A DNA stretch of 64,000 nt from NCBI RefSeq assembly GCF_004355005.1, contig NZ_SMSJ01000005.1, positions 1 to 64,000 on the forward strand, read 5' to 3'. This stretch comes from Dankookia rubra. Lineage in GTDB: Bacteria > Pseudomonadota > Alphaproteobacteria > Acetobacterales > Acetobacteraceae. The position numbers were made by a program, and so were the translations under genes. Positions 17,681 through 26,819 of the stretch are shown in pieces; the first letter of the stretch is position 1; every line of letters starts with the position of its first letter. The notes beneath the pieces were generated by a model that saw nothing but the letters and a program-made list of their open reading frames with translations, made no database searches and had not been told where the DNA came from.

Positions 17681-18859
17681 TCACCGCAGCGGGAGCAGAC
17701 GGAACTGCAGCGTGAGCCGGGTCCCCCGCCCGGCGGGCGACCAGTCCAGCCGGGCAGAGAGCTGCCGCGCCAGCCCCTCGACCAGCCGCATGCCGGTACC
17801 GCCGGAGCGTTCCTCCGGCAGGCCACGGCCATTGTCGCAGAGGATGACGCGCAATTCGCCGCCTCGCGTCGGCTCCAGCCGCAGGCCTATGGTACCGCGG
17901 GTGCCCTCACCGCCGCGTGGGGCCGCGTCGAACGCGTATTTCAGGCTGTTGGTAATGAACTCGTTGACGATGAGGCCGAGCGGCGCCGCCTGTTCCGGCG
18001 GCACGATGATGCGCCGCATCTCCAGCACCAGGCGGATGCCGTGCTCGTCCTCGGCATGGAAGCGCAGAAGCGTTCCGGCCAGCTCGCCCAGGTAGGCGCC
18101 GAGATCGACCCGGTCGACATCTCCCGCGAGGTAGAGCTTGTCGTGCAGCAGCCGCAGCGCGTCGACCCTCTGGCGCACCACCCGCAGCGCGTCCAACGTC
18201 TCGGGCGAGCGGGCACGGCGGGACTGCAGCTGCATCAGGCCGATGATGACTTGCAGATTGTTCTTCACCCGATGCTGCAATTCGCGGAACAGCCGTTCCA
18301 CATCCGCCGCCCGGGCGCGCAACTCGTCCCCCGCGCGCAGACGGTCCACCGCGGCAGCCAGCATGTTGGCATAGGTTTGTAGGAAGGCGATCTCATCGGC
18401 ATCGAAGGCGCGCGGCGCGCGGCTGTCGACTTCCAGCAGGCCGTAGGGCGGCCGGCTGTCGGCGCCGATGACGGTGACGTTCACCAGCGACCGCACGCCA
18501 TGGTCGCGCATGAATTCGGCAATCGGAAAGCGAGCCTCGGTCTCGGTGTCTTCGCTGACCACGGCCTCGGGGCTCGACAGCGCCAGCCCTTCCAGCGTGC
18601 CGGGCTCGGCTTTCAGCGTGACATGGCCCACCACGCCGGGCTTCCAGCCGACACCGGCGCGGACCAGCAGCGTGCGGCCATCCGGCTGCAGCTCCAGCAC
18701 CTTAGCCAGCCCAGTGCCGAGCCCTTCGGCGACCAAGCGGCAGGCATCGTGCAGGATCGCCTGCAGGTCGTCGGAATGCAGCGCCAGCTCCCCGAAGCGG
18801 GCAAGCGCGGTCTGCTGCGCCAGCAATCGGTCCGCGCTGCGCTGGGCTGGATCGGACAT
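17681..18859 (-). CDS. GAF-domain sensor histidine kinase of the HisKA_2 type
   Basis: Cytoplasmic sensor kinase of 392 residues with no membrane helices. A GAF domain spans about residues 15-175. The dimerisation/phospho-acceptor helix is HisKA_2 type, ELQHRVKNNLQVIIGL, with H196. The ATPase domain has NEFITNSLKYAF (N box), CDNGRGLPEE and GGTGMRLVEGLARQL. Such kinases are frequent in alphaproteobacterial light, redox and general-stress signalling. The ATG at 18859 is chosen because it begins the GAF protein; the open frame upstream to 19981 is an antisense shadow of the MFS gene. The receiver gene at 17144 follows. Confidence 0.88.
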   Translation of the reverse strand: MSDPAQRSADRLLAQQTALARFGELALHSDDLQAILHDACRLVAEGLGTGLAKVLELQPDGRTLLVRAGVGWKPGVVGHVTLKAEPGTLEGLALSSPEAVVSEDTETEARFPIAEFMRDHGVRSLVNVTVIGADSRPPYGLLEVDSRAPRAFDADEIAFLQTYANMLAAAVDRLRAGDELRARAADVERLFRELQHRVKNNLQVIIGLMQLQSRRARSPETLDALRVVRQRVDALRLLHDKLYLAGDVDRVDLGAYLGELAGTLLRFHAEDEHGIRLVLEMRRIIVPPEQAAPLGLIVNEFITNSLKYAFDAAPRGGEGTRGTIGLRLEPTRGGELRVILCDNGRGLPEERSGGTGMRLVEGLARQLSARLDWSPAGRGTRLTLQFRLLPLR

Positions 18860-18934
18860 GGCGGTGCAAAAGCCCGGCAGCCCTTGTGGTTCCGCGACCA
18901 TGACGGCGGCGCGAGCAGCCGCTAGGCTTGGCCG

Positions 18935-20098
18935 GTGCCCCCCTTTCTCCGCCAGGCCCTTGCCGGTGCCGCCGCCACCGCCTCGGGCAACGGCCTCGCC
19001 CGCTTCGCCTATGTGCCGCTTTTCCCCGCCATGGTGGGCGCCGGCTGGGTGGACGGCGCCGAGGCCGGGACGCTCGGCGCGGCGGCACTGGCCGGCTACC
19101 TGATTGGCACGCTGATCGGGCGGCGCGCGGGGCAGCGGCTCGGGGTGCCGGGCACGCTCGACCTCGGGATGGCGCTGGTGGTCGTCTCCCTCGCCACCTG
19201 CGCTTGGAATGGCGGCTTCTGGTGGTTCCTGCCCTGGCGCGGCCTTGCCGGGATGGGCGGCGGGCTGTTGATGGCACTGGCCGGGCCGGCCACCCAGGCC
19301 TCCGTGGCGCCGGCGCAGCGCGGCCGGGCGGGCGGCGTGGTGATCGCCGGAGTCGGCTCTGGCATCGCCACGGGGGCACTTATGGTGCCTGCGCTGCTGC
19401 CGGCCGGGCTGCCGTCGACCTGGCTGGGGCTGGCCGGGCTGGTGCTGCTGCTTTGGGGACTGGCCCGCCCCCGCTGGCCGGACATGGCGCTGGATGGCGC
19501 GGCGGGGGAGGCACCGCCGCCCGCGGTGCTGCTGCTGACGACCTACGGGCTCTATGCCGCCGGGATGGTGCCGCCGATGGTCTACCTGGCCGACCTCGCC
19601 GCGCGCGGGCGGGGCCTCGGCGTCGGCATCGCCGCGCTGCTGTGGCTGGTCTTCGGCCTGGCCGGGGTCGCCGGCGGGGTGCTGAGCGGGCGGGCGGTGG
19701 ACCGGCTGGGCGGCATGGCGACGCTCAGGCTCTGGCTGCTGATCCAGGTTGCAGCCCTGGCCTTGTGCCTGCCGCCCTGGCCGGTGCTGGTGCTGCCGGC
19801 CGCGGCGGCGGCGGGCTTCGCCGCGGTCGGCGTCACTGCCGTGGCCCTCAGCGTGACGCGGGAGATCGCCGGGGTGCAGGCGACCGGGCTCTGGCTGCGC
19901 TGCAACCTGACCTTCGCGGTGGTGCAGACGGTCGTGGGCTTCGGCCTCGCCGCGGTCTTCGCGGCGACCGGCGAAAGCCACATGGCGGTCTTCGGCGCCG
20001 GCCTCGGCTTCTCGCTGGCCGGCTTCGGCACGGCGGCGGTGCTGGCGCGGCAGGCAGGGCGTTCACCGGCGGAACCGGCAGCACCGCACGGCGTCTGA
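18935..20098 (+). CDS. MFS transporter, YbfB/YjiJ family
   Basis: A 387-residue, twelve-helix transporter resembling the YbfB/YjiJ group. It starts FLRQALAGAAATASGNGLARFAYVPLFPAM, where the GLARFAY motif is characteristic. A Gly-rich GMGGGLLMALAGPATQA segment lies in helix 4. The substrate is not known. The start is GTG 18935, 75 bases from the divergent kinase start. It is followed after 32 bases by the beta-lactamase gene on the same strand, so they may be cotranscribed; whether the transporter exports a beta-lactam or muropeptide is pure speculation. Confidence 0.82.
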   Translation: MPPFLRQALAGAAATASGNGLARFAYVPLFPAMVGAGWVDGAEAGTLGAAALAGYLIGTLIGRRAGQRLGVPGTLDLGMALVVVSLATCAWNGGFWWFLPWRGLAGMGGGLLMALAGPATQASVAPAQRGRAGGVVIAGVGSGIATGALMVPALLPAGLPSTWLGLAGLVLLLWGLARPRWPDMALDGAAGEAPPPAVLLLTTYGLYAAGMVPPMVYLADLAARGRGLGVGIAALLWLVFGLAGVAGGVLSGRAVDRLGGMATLRLWLLIQVAALALCLPPWPVLVLPAAAAAGFAAVGVTAVALSVTREIAGVQATGLWLRCNLTFAVVQTVVGFGLAAVFAATGESHMAVFGAGLGFSLAGFGTAAVLARQAGRSPAEPAAPHGV

Positions 20099-20130
20099 CA
20101 GCGCTCCCCCAATCCGCAGAGAGCCCGCCC

Positions 20131-20967
20131 ATGCCGTCACGCCGCACCCTGCTGGCCGCCCCGCTGCTCGCCCTGGCGCGCCCTGCCCGGGCGGCCGAGG
20201 CGCTCGCCGCGCTTGAGGCGCGGCACGGCGGCCGTCTCGGCGTCGCGGTGCTCGACACCGGCAGCGGCCAGCGGCTGGCGCATCGCGCCGGGGAGCGCTT
20301 CCCGCTGACCAGCACCTTCAAGTTCCTCGCGGCCGGGCGTGTGCTGGCGCGGGTGGATCGCGGCGAGGAAGGGCTGGACCGCATGGTCGCCTACACGAAG
20401 GCCGACCTCGTCACCTACTCCCCTGTGACCGGGCAGCAGGCCGCGATGAGCATCGGCGCGCTCTGCGACGCGGCAGTGACGTTCAGCGACAATACCGCGG
20501 GCAACCTGCTGCTCGACAGCTTCGGCGGCCCGGCGGGGCTGACCGCCTGGCTGCGGGGCTTGGGCGACGCGGTCACGCGGCTCGACCGGCGGGAGACGGC
20601 GCTGAACGAAGCGCGGCCGGGCGATCCGCGCGACACCACAACGCCGACGGCCATGCTCGGCCTGATGCAGGTTTTGCTGCTGGGCGAGGCACTGGCAGCA
20701 GCGTCGCGGGCGCAGCTCGCCGCCTGGCTGGTCGGCTGCCGCACCGGCGACCGGCGGCTGCGGGCGGGGGTGCCGGCCGGCTGGCGGGTCGGCGACAAGA
20801 CCGGCTCCGGTGAGATCGGCACGGCGAACGACATCGGCATTCTCTGGCCGCCGGGCCGGAGCCCGATCCTGGTGGCGGCCTATTCCACTGGCTCCGCCGC
20901 GCCGGAGGAGGCACGCAGCGCCGTGCTGGCGGAGGTCGGGCGGATCGCTGCGGGGCTGGCGGCGTAG
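20131..20967 (+). CDS. Class A beta-lactamase
   Basis: Periplasmic serine beta-lactamase that opens the beta-lactam ring. All class A motifs are present: STFK with S61 and K64, SDN at 119-121, the omega-loop ETALNEARPGDPRDTT with E155 (Ambler 166) and N159, and KTGSG starting at K223. Length is 278 residues, close to the family norm. The N-terminus, SRRTLLAAPLLALARPARA, is a signal peptide with a twin Arg, so Tat export is possible. It directly follows the YbfB-like MFS gene. There is no adjacent ampR-type regulator and no mobile element, so it looks like a chromosomal resident gene. Confidence 0.93.
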   Translation: MPSRRTLLAAPLLALARPARAAEALAALEARHGGRLGVAVLDTGSGQRLAHRAGERFPLTSTFKFLAAGRVLARVDRGEEGLDRMVAYTKADLVTYSPVTGQQAAMSIGALCDAAVTFSDNTAGNLLLDSFGGPAGLTAWLRGLGDAVTRLDRRETALNEARPGDPRDTTTPTAMLGLMQVLLLGEALAAASRAQLAAWLVGCRTGDRRLRAGVPAGWRVGDKTGSGEIGTANDIGILWPPGRSPILVAAYSTGSAAPEEARSAVLAEVGRIAAGLAA

Positions 20968-21038
20968 CCGACCCGCTGACATCCCTGCCGGCCGGCGGGC
21001 GGCGTGATAGGATGCGTTGCCGACTTGCAAGGAAGCCC

Positions 21039-23027
21039 ATGCGCGCGCCCATCCTGCTGACCGCCCTTGCCCTGCCTGCCGCTGCAGCGGACCTGCCGGT
21101 GCGCAGCGTCACTCTCTCCAATGCCGGGCTGATGCAGATCGAGCGCGCCGGGGACCTGGCGCCGGAGGCCAGCATCGGCTTCCGCGCCCCGGTCGAGGAC
21201 GTGGACGACGTATTGAAGTCGCTGCTTCTGCGCGACCCCGGCGGGCGGGTCGAGGACGTGCGGCTGGCGGCGCAGGACCTGCAGGCGGAAGCCTTCCGCG
21301 GCCTGCCGCTGAAGCCGGAGGATTTCGGCAGCCGCGCCACGCTGATGGCGGCGCTGCGCGGCCAGGCGGTGGAAGCGGGCGGCGCGAGCGGCCGGTTGAT
21401 GGACGCCGAGGACACCGAGGCCGGCCTGCGGGTGACGCTGCTGACCGATGGCGGCCTACGGCTGCTGCTGCTGCGGGAAGGCGAGGAGGTCAGGCTGGCC
21501 GATGCCGCACTCGCCGCGCAGATCGCCCGCGCGGCAGAGGCGCTTGCGGCCAGCCGCAGCGCCGATATGCGCGGCATTACCATCCGGCTGTCCGGCGCGA
21601 CGGCGCCGCGCGAGGTCGGGCTGACCTATGTCGCCGCCGCGCCGCTGTGGAAGCCGTCCTGGCGGCTGGTGCTGCCGGACGGGGCCGGGGAGGCGCGGCT
21701 GCAGGGCTGGGCGGTGGTGGAGAACCGCTCGGGCACCGATTGGAATAGGGTGCGGCTGTCGCTGGTGTCCGGCAACCCGTCCGCCTTCGCGCAGCCGCTC
21801 TATGCCCCTATCCGCGTTGCACGGCCGTTGCTGCCGGTGCGGGCCGCGGAGCGGGTGGAGGTGGCGGCCGATACCGGGGCGCGACCGGCGCTGCCGGAGA
21901 TGTCGCCGGATATGCGCGCCTCGGTCTCCCGCCGCCTGCCCGCGGCTGCCATGGCCCGCATGGCGGCGCCGGAGCCACCGCCGGCCGAGGCGGCGCAGGC
22001 GGTGGCAGAGGCCTCGCCCGGGCGGGTCGCTTTCACCCTGCAGACCCCGGTTTCGATCCGCGGCGGGGAGACGGCGAACCTGCCCTTCCTGGAGGAGAGA
22101 TTGCCGGCCGAGCGCATCTGGTGGGTGCAGGACGTGAACGTCCGCCATCCGCTGAACGCGGTGCGGCTGACCAATGCCACTGCCCATGTGCTGCCGGATG
22201 GCCTGGCCGCGGTCTATGGCGCGACTGGGGCCGAGGCCGGTGCCTGGCTGGGCGATGCCGAGCTACGCGCGGTGGCGCTGGGCGAACAGCGGATCATCGC
22301 CTATGCGCGAGACCGCAACGTGCAGATGACCGCCGCGCAGGACGGCAGCGAACGGCCGGTCGGCGTGGCGATGACGCCTGGGGTGGCGCATTTCACCGTG
22401 CGGAAGCGACAGGAGGTGGCGCTGGCCATCGACCCGCGCGGGGCGCGCGGCCGGCTGGTGCTGGACCTGCCGCGACGGGGCGAGGCGAAGCCGATCTTCG
22501 CGGTCACCGCCGAAGGCGATTTCGGCCTGCGCACCGAGGCCCTGCTGGACGGCAGCGCCACCACGCTGCGCTTTGCCTGGGAACAGACGGTGCGGCAGGA
22601 GGTGCCGCTCTGGGATCGTGGCCTCGGCGACCCGGTGCTGCTGCGCTGGCGCGAGATCGACCTGGACCAGGACTGGCGCCGCATGCCCGGCGGCGGCACC
22701 GGCCTCGAGACGCTGGAATTCTTGGCGATGCAACTGCCGGCCGAGGCGCCGGGACGCGCGATGCTGCAGGGGACGATCGCCGCCCTGGCGGAGGCAAGGC
22801 GCCTGCTGGAGGCGGCACGCGCCGCCATCCGTACCGATACCCTGGCGGAGGCGCAGCTGACCCGCGCCCGTGCTGCGGTGGAGGACCGGACCGGCGCGGC
22901 GAAGGAGGACGCCCGGAAACGGTTGAACGAGGCGAGCCAGACCGCCGAGCGTGCCGGCACCGCGGCGGATGCCGCCTGGGAGGCCTGGCAGCGCGCGGTG
23001 CAGGCCGTGCTCGCGCAAACGGGCTGA
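21039..23027 (+). CDS. Exported DUF4139 domain protein
   Basis: A 662-residue exported protein with a DUF4139 beta-rich domain, in a family that includes 'mucoidy inhibitor A'-like proteins. The signal peptide is MRAPILLTALALPAAAA. The conserved region includes VRSVTLSNAGLMQIER near the N-terminus, LTYVAAAPLWKPSWRL around residue 200 and ENRSGTDWNRVRLSLVSGNP next to it. The C-terminal 110 residues are helical and coiled-coil-prone. Biochemical function is not known. The ATG at 21039 has AAGGAAG before it; an in-frame ATG at 21012 would spoil the signal peptide. It follows the beta-lactamase by 71 bases. Confidence 0.75.
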   Translation: MRAPILLTALALPAAAADLPVRSVTLSNAGLMQIERAGDLAPEASIGFRAPVEDVDDVLKSLLLRDPGGRVEDVRLAAQDLQAEAFRGLPLKPEDFGSRATLMAALRGQAVEAGGASGRLMDAEDTEAGLRVTLLTDGGLRLLLLREGEEVRLADAALAAQIARAAEALAASRSADMRGITIRLSGATAPREVGLTYVAAAPLWKPSWRLVLPDGAGEARLQGWAVVENRSGTDWNRVRLSLVSGNPSAFAQPLYAPIRVARPLLPVRAAERVEVAADTGARPALPEMSPDMRASVSRRLPAAAMARMAAPEPPPAEAAQAVAEASPGRVAFTLQTPVSIRGGETANLPFLEERLPAERIWWVQDVNVRHPLNAVRLTNATAHVLPDGLAAVYGATGAEAGAWLGDAELRAVALGEQRIIAYARDRNVQMTAAQDGSERPVGVAMTPGVAHFTVRKRQEVALAIDPRGARGRLVLDLPRRGEAKPIFAVTAEGDFGLRTEALLDGSATTLRFAWEQTVRQEVPLWDRGLGDPVLLRWREIDLDQDWRRMPGGGTGLETLEFLAMQLPAEAPGRAMLQGTIAALAEARRLLEAARAAIRTDTLAEAQLTRARAAVEDRTGAAKEDARKRLNEASQTAERAGTAADAAWEAWQRAVQAVLAQTG

Positions 23028-23184
23028 CCGGCTGGTGAGCCTTCCGCGAGGTCAAGCAAGGCCTATGGAAAAAGTGTTCCGGCCCCGAACCCCTTTCCGT
23101 GAGGCGGGTATCTGCCGCGCGGCGCGTGCCGACCCTTGGAAAGAGATAGGGATTCGGGAGAAATGCCTTTCCTGTTCTTCCTTT

Positions 23185-24180
23185 TCAGGCGACGGGCTGC
23201 GCCACGTTCCTCAGCGGCTCGCCGGTGCGGTAGCGCCGCAGGTTGTCGCAGAAGATCGCCGCCACCCGCGCCGGCAGCCCGTCGGAGGCCGCGGCGCTGT
23301 GCGGCGAGACGATGACGTTGGGCAGATTCCAAAAGGGGCTGTCCTGCGGCAGTGGCTCCATCATGAAGACGTCGAGGAAAGCGCCGGCGAGATGGCCGCT
23401 GCGCAGTACCGCCAGCAGCGCCGCTTCGTCCACTACGCCGCCGCGGGAGACGTTGATCAGGTGCCGCCCTGGCGGCAGCAGTGCGAGCGCGCGGGCATCG
23501 ATCAGCCCGCGCGTCGTCTCGGTCAGCGGGCAGGCGAGGAGAAGCCAGTCGGTGCGCGGCAGCAGGTCCGGCAGCGCGGCGAAGCCGGCCACCGCGTCGA
23601 AGCCCGGCGGCGGCCCGGCTGCGGCGTCGCGGCGGATGCCGATCGTGCGCAGGCCGAAGGCGCGGCAGAGCCGAGCGATCTCCTGGCCGATCGGGCCTGT
23701 GCCGATGATGAGCGCGGCCTGGCCCTCGACCTCGCGCGGCTCGGGCTCGGCATAGAGTGGTTCCCAGGCATGGCGCGCCTGGGCCGCGGCGATGCGGGGG
23801 AATTGCCGGGCCAGCGCCAGCAGGCCGGTGACCGCGGTCTGCGCCACCGCCGGCGCGCTGGCGCCGGTGCTGTTGGTCAGCAGCAGGCCGCGCGCCAGCA
23901 TCTCCTGATAGACCGCCATGTCAGTGCCGGCGGAGAAAGTCTGCACCCAGCGCAGCGCCGGGGCGGCTTTCAGCAGGTCTATGAAGCGGAGGAAACGCGG
24001 ATTCAGTCGATGCCGCGTGCCACCGACGAAGAGGTCGCGGGTGACGAAGGCGACCTCGATGCCCGCCGCGTCAGGCAGCGCCCCCTCGGGCGCCACCGGC
24101 ACAAGCTCGGCCTCCGGCACGGCATCCCGGATGCGGCCGCCATGGCGCGCGGCGCCGATATCCGAGATGAGGATCCGCAT
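23185..24180 (-). CDS. D-2-hydroxyacid dehydrogenase (NAD-binding)
   Basis: NAD(P)-dependent oxidoreductase of 331 residues acting on a 2-hydroxy or 2-keto acid. The Rossmann motif is GTGPIGQEIARL (160-171). The catalytic triad of the family is R246 in NVSRGGVVDE, E275 in MMEPLP and H294 in SPHSAA. Relatives include glyoxylate/hydroxypyruvate reductases, but the substrate cannot be fixed. The ATG at 24180 follows the class II aldolase stop by 5 bases, so it is the last gene of the four-gene catabolic set on this strand (enoyl-CoA hydratase, amidohydrolase, aldolase, dehydrogenase). Confidence 0.88.
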   Translation of the reverse strand: MRILISDIGAARHGGRIRDAVPEAELVPVAPEGALPDAAGIEVAFVTRDLFVGGTRHRLNPRFLRFIDLLKAAPALRWVQTFSAGTDMAVYQEMLARGLLLTNSTGASAPAVAQTAVTGLLALARQFPRIAAAQARHAWEPLYAEPEPREVEGQAALIIGTGPIGQEIARLCRAFGLRTIGIRRDAAAGPPPGFDAVAGFAALPDLLPRTDWLLLACPLTETTRGLIDARALALLPPGRHLINVSRGGVVDEAALLAVLRSGHLAGAFLDVFMMEPLPQDSPFWNLPNVIVSPHSAAASDGLPARVAAIFCDNLRRYRTGEPLRNVAQPVA

Positions 24181-24185
24181 GATGG

Positions 24186-24971
24186 CTAGTCGCGGTAGCT
24201 CGGGTCGATGCGGTCCAGCTTGCGCAGCAGCGCCGGCCAGTCGAGCACGCCGAAGGGACGGCGGGTCTGCGGCTGGTAGTTCAGCCAAGTCTTCTCGACG
24301 ACGTCGTCCGGCACCTTGATCATCGGGCTGTTGCAGGACATCGCGGCGATCTGCGTCTTGCAGGACAGTTCCAACCGGTGCAGCGCGTTGAAGCATTCCG
24401 GGATGGTGTTGCCGACCGTCAGCAGGCCGTGGTTGCGCAGGATCATCGCATTGTTGTCGCCGAGGTCGCGCACCAGGCGTTCCTGCTCGGACAGGTCCAG
24501 CACGACGCCGCTGAAGTCGTGGTAGCTGATCTTGGCGAAGCGCATGCTGGTCTGGGTATTCGGCAGCAGGCCGCATTCGAGCGTCGAGACCGCCATGCCC
24601 GGCCAGGTATGGGTGTGGGCGACGCAGGCAATGTCGTGCTTCGCCTTGTGGATCGCCGAGTGGATGACGAAGCCGGCGCGGTTCACGCCGTAGTCGGTGC
24701 CGGGGAAGTCGGGCTTCAGCACGACGTTGCCGTCATAATCGATCTTGATGAGCGAGGAGGCGCTGATCTCCTCGTACAGCATGCCGTACGGGTTGATCAG
24801 GAAGGTGTCCTCGCCGGGAACGCGGACCGAGACGTGGTTCGCGATCAGGTCGCTCATGTGGTAGAGGTCGACCAGCCGGTAGCAGGCGGCGAGGTCGATG
24901 CGGGCCTGCCATTCCTCCGGGCTCACCCGGTGGCGCATGGACGGGATGCGGTATTCAGCGGCGTCGAGCAT
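24186..24971 (-). CDS. Class II aldolase/adducin family protein
   Basis: A 261-residue metal-dependent lyase-like protein. The zinc-site histidines are H119 and H121 in AHTHTW and H181 in RNHGLL. NHVSVR (45-50) and the phosphate-binding-like NPYGMLYEEISAS (60-72) are also typical. Members are aldolases, decarboxylases or epimerases acting on sugar phosphates or hydroxy acids; the specific reaction is unknown. The last residues before the stop (KLDRIDPSYRD) match the adducin-like bacterial subgroup found beside amidohydrolases. It lies between the amidohydrolase (15 bases upstream) and the dehydrogenase (5 bases downstream). Confidence 0.87.
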   Translation of the reverse strand: MLDAAEYRIPSMRHRVSPEEWQARIDLAACYRLVDLYHMSDLIANHVSVRVPGEDTFLINPYGMLYEEISASSLIKIDYDGNVVLKPDFPGTDYGVNRAGFVIHSAIHKAKHDIACVAHTHTWPGMAVSTLECGLLPNTQTSMRFAKISYHDFSGVVLDLSEQERLVRDLGDNNAMILRNHGLLTVGNTIPECFNALHRLELSCKTQIAAMSCNSPMIKVPDDVVEKTWLNYQPQTRRPFGVLDWPALLRKLDRIDPSYRD

Positions 24972-24986
24972 GTCTCGGGTCCTCCT

Positions 24987-25877
24987 TCAGAAATCGTAGA
25001 GCCGGGCGGCATTGTCGACGAGCACGGCCTGCAGCGTCGCGGCATCGGGGATCCAGCGCGCCAGCGTCTCGGCCAGCGCCGCATCCTCCGACATCGGTCG
25101 GTCGAAATAGGCGATATGCGGCCAGTCGGTGCCCCAAACGCAGCGCCCGGCATTCGCCGCCAGCAGCGCCCTCGCATAAGGATCGGCTGCCAGCCAAGGC
25201 GCCTCGCCGCCGGTGATGCGGTCGGCGCCGGAGATCTTAGTCCAGGCCCGGCCGTCGCGCAGCAGGTCGCAGAGCAGGCGGAAGCCGGGGTGTTCCGGCG
25301 TGTCATGCTCCGTCGAGATGCGGCCCATATGGTCGACGACCAAGTCCATCCCATGGGGCTCGAGTAACGGCAGCGCCTCGGCCAGGTCGCGCGCATGGAT
25401 CCAGATCTGCAAATGCCAGCCGCGTTCCCTGATGCGGGGCCCGAGTTCCTTCAGGCTGTCATAGCCGACGCCGTTGCGGTAGGTGCGCTCCCCGGCCGCG
25501 CCGCGCAGCAGGTTCAGCCTGAGGCCGCGCACGCCGGCCGCGGTCATCTCGTCCAGCGTCCGGTCGGTGGTCTCCGGCGGCAGCACGGCGACGCCGCGGA
25601 AGCGGCTGGGATAGCGCCGCAGCGCGTCCAGCATCGCGCCGTTGTCGGTGCCTTGGGCGCTGGCGGTGACGATGACGCCGCGTTCGAAGCCCAAGGCATC
25701 GAGATGCGCGACGAAGGCCTCCACCGGCGCCTCGACCGGGGTGTAGCTGCGGTCCTCGGCCAGCGGGAAGCGGTCATAGGGGCCGAAGACATGCACATGG
25801 CTGTCACAGGCGCCGGGCGGCACGGCGAAGCCGGGGCGGCGGCCGGGCGGGAAGTAGGGCAGGCAGGGGTGGGTCAT
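24987..25877 (-). CDS. Amidohydrolase family protein (TIM-barrel, 2-pyrone-dicarboxylate hydrolase-like)
   Basis: Metal-dependent hydrolase of 296 residues. Family signatures are the HxH pair H27/H29 in CDSHVHVFGP, the His in IWIHARDL, the His in LVVDHMG and the catalytic Asp in WGTDWPH near residue 250. The closest known relatives act on lactones such as 2-pyrone-4,6-dicarboxylate or sulfomuconolactone, which suggests aromatic-compound breakdown; the substrate is inference. The ATG at 25877 has only weak upstream spacing signals. It is followed by the aldolase gene 15 bases later. Confidence 0.85.
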   Translation of the reverse strand: MTHPCLPYFPPGRRPGFAVPPGACDSHVHVFGPYDRFPLAEDRSYTPVEAPVEAFVAHLDALGFERGVIVTASAQGTDNGAMLDALRRYPSRFRGVAVLPPETTDRTLDEMTAAGVRGLRLNLLRGAAGERTYRNGVGYDSLKELGPRIRERGWHLQIWIHARDLAEALPLLEPHGMDLVVDHMGRISTEHDTPEHPGFRLLCDLLRDGRAWTKISGADRITGGEAPWLAADPYARALLAANAGRCVWGTDWPHIAYFDRPMSEDAALAETLARWIPDAATLQAVLVDNAARLYDF

Positions 25878-25949
25878 CGTCTCAGCGCCCGATCGTGGAG
25901 GCAGGCCGTGCGCAGCACGCGGGCTGGAGCGTGAATCGGTCGCGCATCA

Positions 25950-26741
25950 TCATCGCCCCTTGAAGACAGGCTTGCGCTTCTCGGCAAAGGCCGCGGTCGC
26001 CTCCCGGTAATCCTCAGTGCCGGCGACGATGCCGGTGCAGCTCGCGGCATAGGTCAGCGCCTCGGCGAAGGAGCTGTTGGCGCCCTGCCGAACCATGCGC
26101 TTCATCAGCCGGATGGCAACCGTCGGACCGCTGGCCAGCCGCTCGGCCATTGCCATGCTGTGCGGCAGCAATTCTTCGTCCGGCAGCACCTTGTTGACCA
26201 GGCCGATCCGCTCGGCCTCGGCGGCCAAGACGAAGTCGCCGGTCCAGAGCATCTCGAGCGCCTTCGGCGTGCCGATCAGCCGCGGCAGCATCCAGGCGCC
26301 GCCATCGCCGGCGACGAAGCCGACCTTGATGTAGCTTTCGGCGAAGCGGGCGCTTTCCGCGGCGAAGCGCAGGTCGCCCATCAGTGCCATGTCCATCCCG
26401 GCGCCGGTCGCCGCGCCGTTGACCGCGACGATGTAGGGCTTGTCGAGTTCCTGCAGGGTCAGCGGGATACGGTGGACATGGTTGACCAGGTACTGGCCGC
26501 GGTCCCAGGCGGTCTGCCCGCCGGCAGCCACCCGCGCCATGCGCTTGACGTCGCCACCCGAGCAGAAGATCCGCCCCGCCCCGGTCAGCACCACGGCGCG
26601 GATCGCGTCGTCGGCGATGCAGACCCGCAAAACCTTCTCCCAGTCCGCCAGCATCTCCAGCGTGAAGGCATTTCCGCTGTCGGGGCGGTTCAAGGTGATG
26701 GTGGCGATGCCGCCGGTTGTCTCGAACAGCAATTCGCTCAC
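25950..26741 (-). CDS. Enoyl-CoA hydratase/isomerase family protein
   Basis: Crotonase-fold enzyme of 263 residues acting on an acyl-CoA thioester. It has the LNRPDSGNAFTLEML start (18-32), the oxyanion-hole segment CSGGDVKRM (about 60-69), NGAATGAGMDMALMGDLRFAAESARF (about 105-130) and the VAGDGGAWMLPRLIG loop. The putative catalytic Glu/Asp region (AESARF, GFVAGDGG) matches hydratase/isomerase paralogues. The start is GTG 26741 with GGAAGCGCC before it. It heads a run of four minus-strand genes with the amidohydrolase, aldolase and dehydrogenase, separated by a 72-base gap. Confidence 0.88.
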   Translation of the reverse strand: MSELLFETTGGIATITLNRPDSGNAFTLEMLADWEKVLRVCIADDAIRAVVLTGAGRIFCSGGDVKRMARVAAGGQTAWDRGQYLVNHVHRIPLTLQELDKPYIVAVNGAATGAGMDMALMGDLRFAAESARFAESYIKVGFVAGDGGAWMLPRLIGTPKALEMLWTGDFVLAAEAERIGLVNKVLPDEELLPHSMAMAERLASGPTVAIRLMKRMVRQGANSSFAEALTYAASCTGIVAGTEDYREATAAFAEKRKPVFKGR

Positions 26742-26819
26742 GGCGCTTCCCCATTCTTTGGGGTAAGCTTAGGGGCGGTCGCCCGACCTCTCAAGCCATG
26801 CGGGCGCGCGCGGGGCCGT

